DNA of 5,823 nucleotides from DATLYF01 sp035575095 (GTDB lineage Bacteria; Pseudomonadota; Gammaproteobacteria; Competibacterales; Competibacteraceae): the NCBI GenBank assembly GCA_035575095.1, contig DATLYF010000157.1, positions 1 through 5,823 of the forward strand. Reading direction: 5' to 3'. Within the stretch, counting starts at the first letter, position 1. The number at the start of each line of letters is the position of its first letter. The position numbers and the translations under genes were made by a program. Below the pieces are notes generated by a model. That model searched no databases, had not been told where the DNA came from, and saw only the letters and a program-made list of their open reading frames with translations. Positions 5,422 through 5,823 of the stretch are shown here, piece after piece.

Positions 5422-5823
5422 GCTGCAGAGCGCCTTCGCCGCCGCGGTCTACGAGGGACGGGTGCCGGCGGCCCTGGCCGAACTGATCGTCGGCGACGGC
5501 CTCGCCCCCGCGGCCCGGCTCGGCCTGTATCGCAACAACACCGTGCTCAACCTGGGCGATGCCCTGGCTGCGGCCTATCCGGTGCTGCAGCGCCTGCTCG
5601 GCGCGGACTGTTTCCGCGCCCTGGCCCGCGCCTACATCGGCGCCCATCCCTCGCGCAGCGGCGACTTGCACGATTACGGCGACGCCCTGGCCGACTTTCT
5701 GGCCGGGCTGCCGGAGCTGGCGGCGCTGCCCTATCTGGCCGACGTGGCGCGGCTGGAATGGCGGGTGCATCGCGCCTATTTCGCTGCCGAGGCCGCGCCC
5801 TGCGACCTGGCGGCGCTACTGGC
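5399..5823 (+). CDS. bufC: DUF2063 partner protein BufC, 5' part only
   Basis: The 141 visible codons begin at ATG 5399 inside the end of bufB, a 23-base overlap, with GGAGGG (5388-5393) 5 nt upstream, so translation is probably coupled. The helical N-terminal sequence (LQSAFAAAVYEG...LYRNNTVLNLGDALAAAYPVLQRLLG...FRALARAYIGAHPSRSGDLHDYG...FLAGLPELAALPYLADVARLEW) is characteristic of the DUF2063 putative DNA-binding-like domain found next to DUF692 enzymes. In the bufferin, methanobactin and 3-thiaglutamate systems the equivalent partner binds the precursor and the oxidase and is needed for modification. The C-terminal recognition domain lies beyond the window. Despite the family's old DNA-binding label, no such role is implied here. 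Confidence 0.92.
   Translation, partial: MSSRHLRKLQSAFAAAVYEGRVPAALAELIVGDGLAPAARLGLYRNNTVLNLGDALAAAYPVLQRLLGADCFRALARAYIGAHPSRSGDLHDYGDALADFLAGLPELAALPYLADVARLEWRVHRAYFAAEAAPCDLAALL

Overview
The window is GC-rich and reads as a chromosomal segment of a gammaproteobacterium, most likely a Pseudomonas or Stutzerimonas relative. The grounds are dense GC-biased codon use, a TyrR/PhhR/GcsR-type sigma-54 activator, a MocR regulator, AAN-repeat (Crc/Hfq-type) RNA motifs and a DUF2282-DUF692-DUF2063 operon. The assignment rests on family recognition only.

Left part (1-2591, minus strand): a MocR-type regulator (GntR helix-turn-helix fused to an aminotransferase-like domain; 2591 to 1194) is followed by the first 372 codons of a TyrR-family enhancer-binding protein (1118 down to the window edge). 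The 75-bp gap between them carries two TyrR-box-like palindromes, so the second gene probably has its own, possibly autoregulated, promoter.

Middle (2592-3437): divergent from the MocR gene lies a trans-editing alanyl-tRNA deacylase (AlaX). The shared 126-bp spacer holds direct and inverted heptamer repeats of the kind MocR proteins bind. MocR, AlaX and the TyrR/GcsR-like protein could together form an amino-acid-sensing and quality-control neighbourhood. That link is inference.

Non-coding block (3438-4255, about 820 bp): this is the most unusual part. Two diverged tandem copies of a roughly 250-bp unit lie on the minus strand. Each has the same 21-bp upstream block, hairpins, a run of AAN triplets and an intrinsic terminator with an 8-bp stem and 9-nt loop. 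They look like two duplicated small RNA genes of the CrcZ/CrcY type, which titrate Hfq/Crc in catabolite repression. Further right are a widely spaced 15-bp inverted repeat enclosing a palindrome, then a good sigma-54 -24/-12 promoter candidate facing right.

Right part (4256-5823, plus strand): a bufferin-type RiPP operon. It encodes a secreted four-cysteine DUF2282 precursor (BufA), a DUF692 multinuclear iron oxidase (BufB) and the DUF2063 partner (BufC, cut by the window end). BufB and BufC are expected to convert precursor cysteines into copper-binding heterocycles before export. The divergent sRNA pair and the operon share the control region between them.
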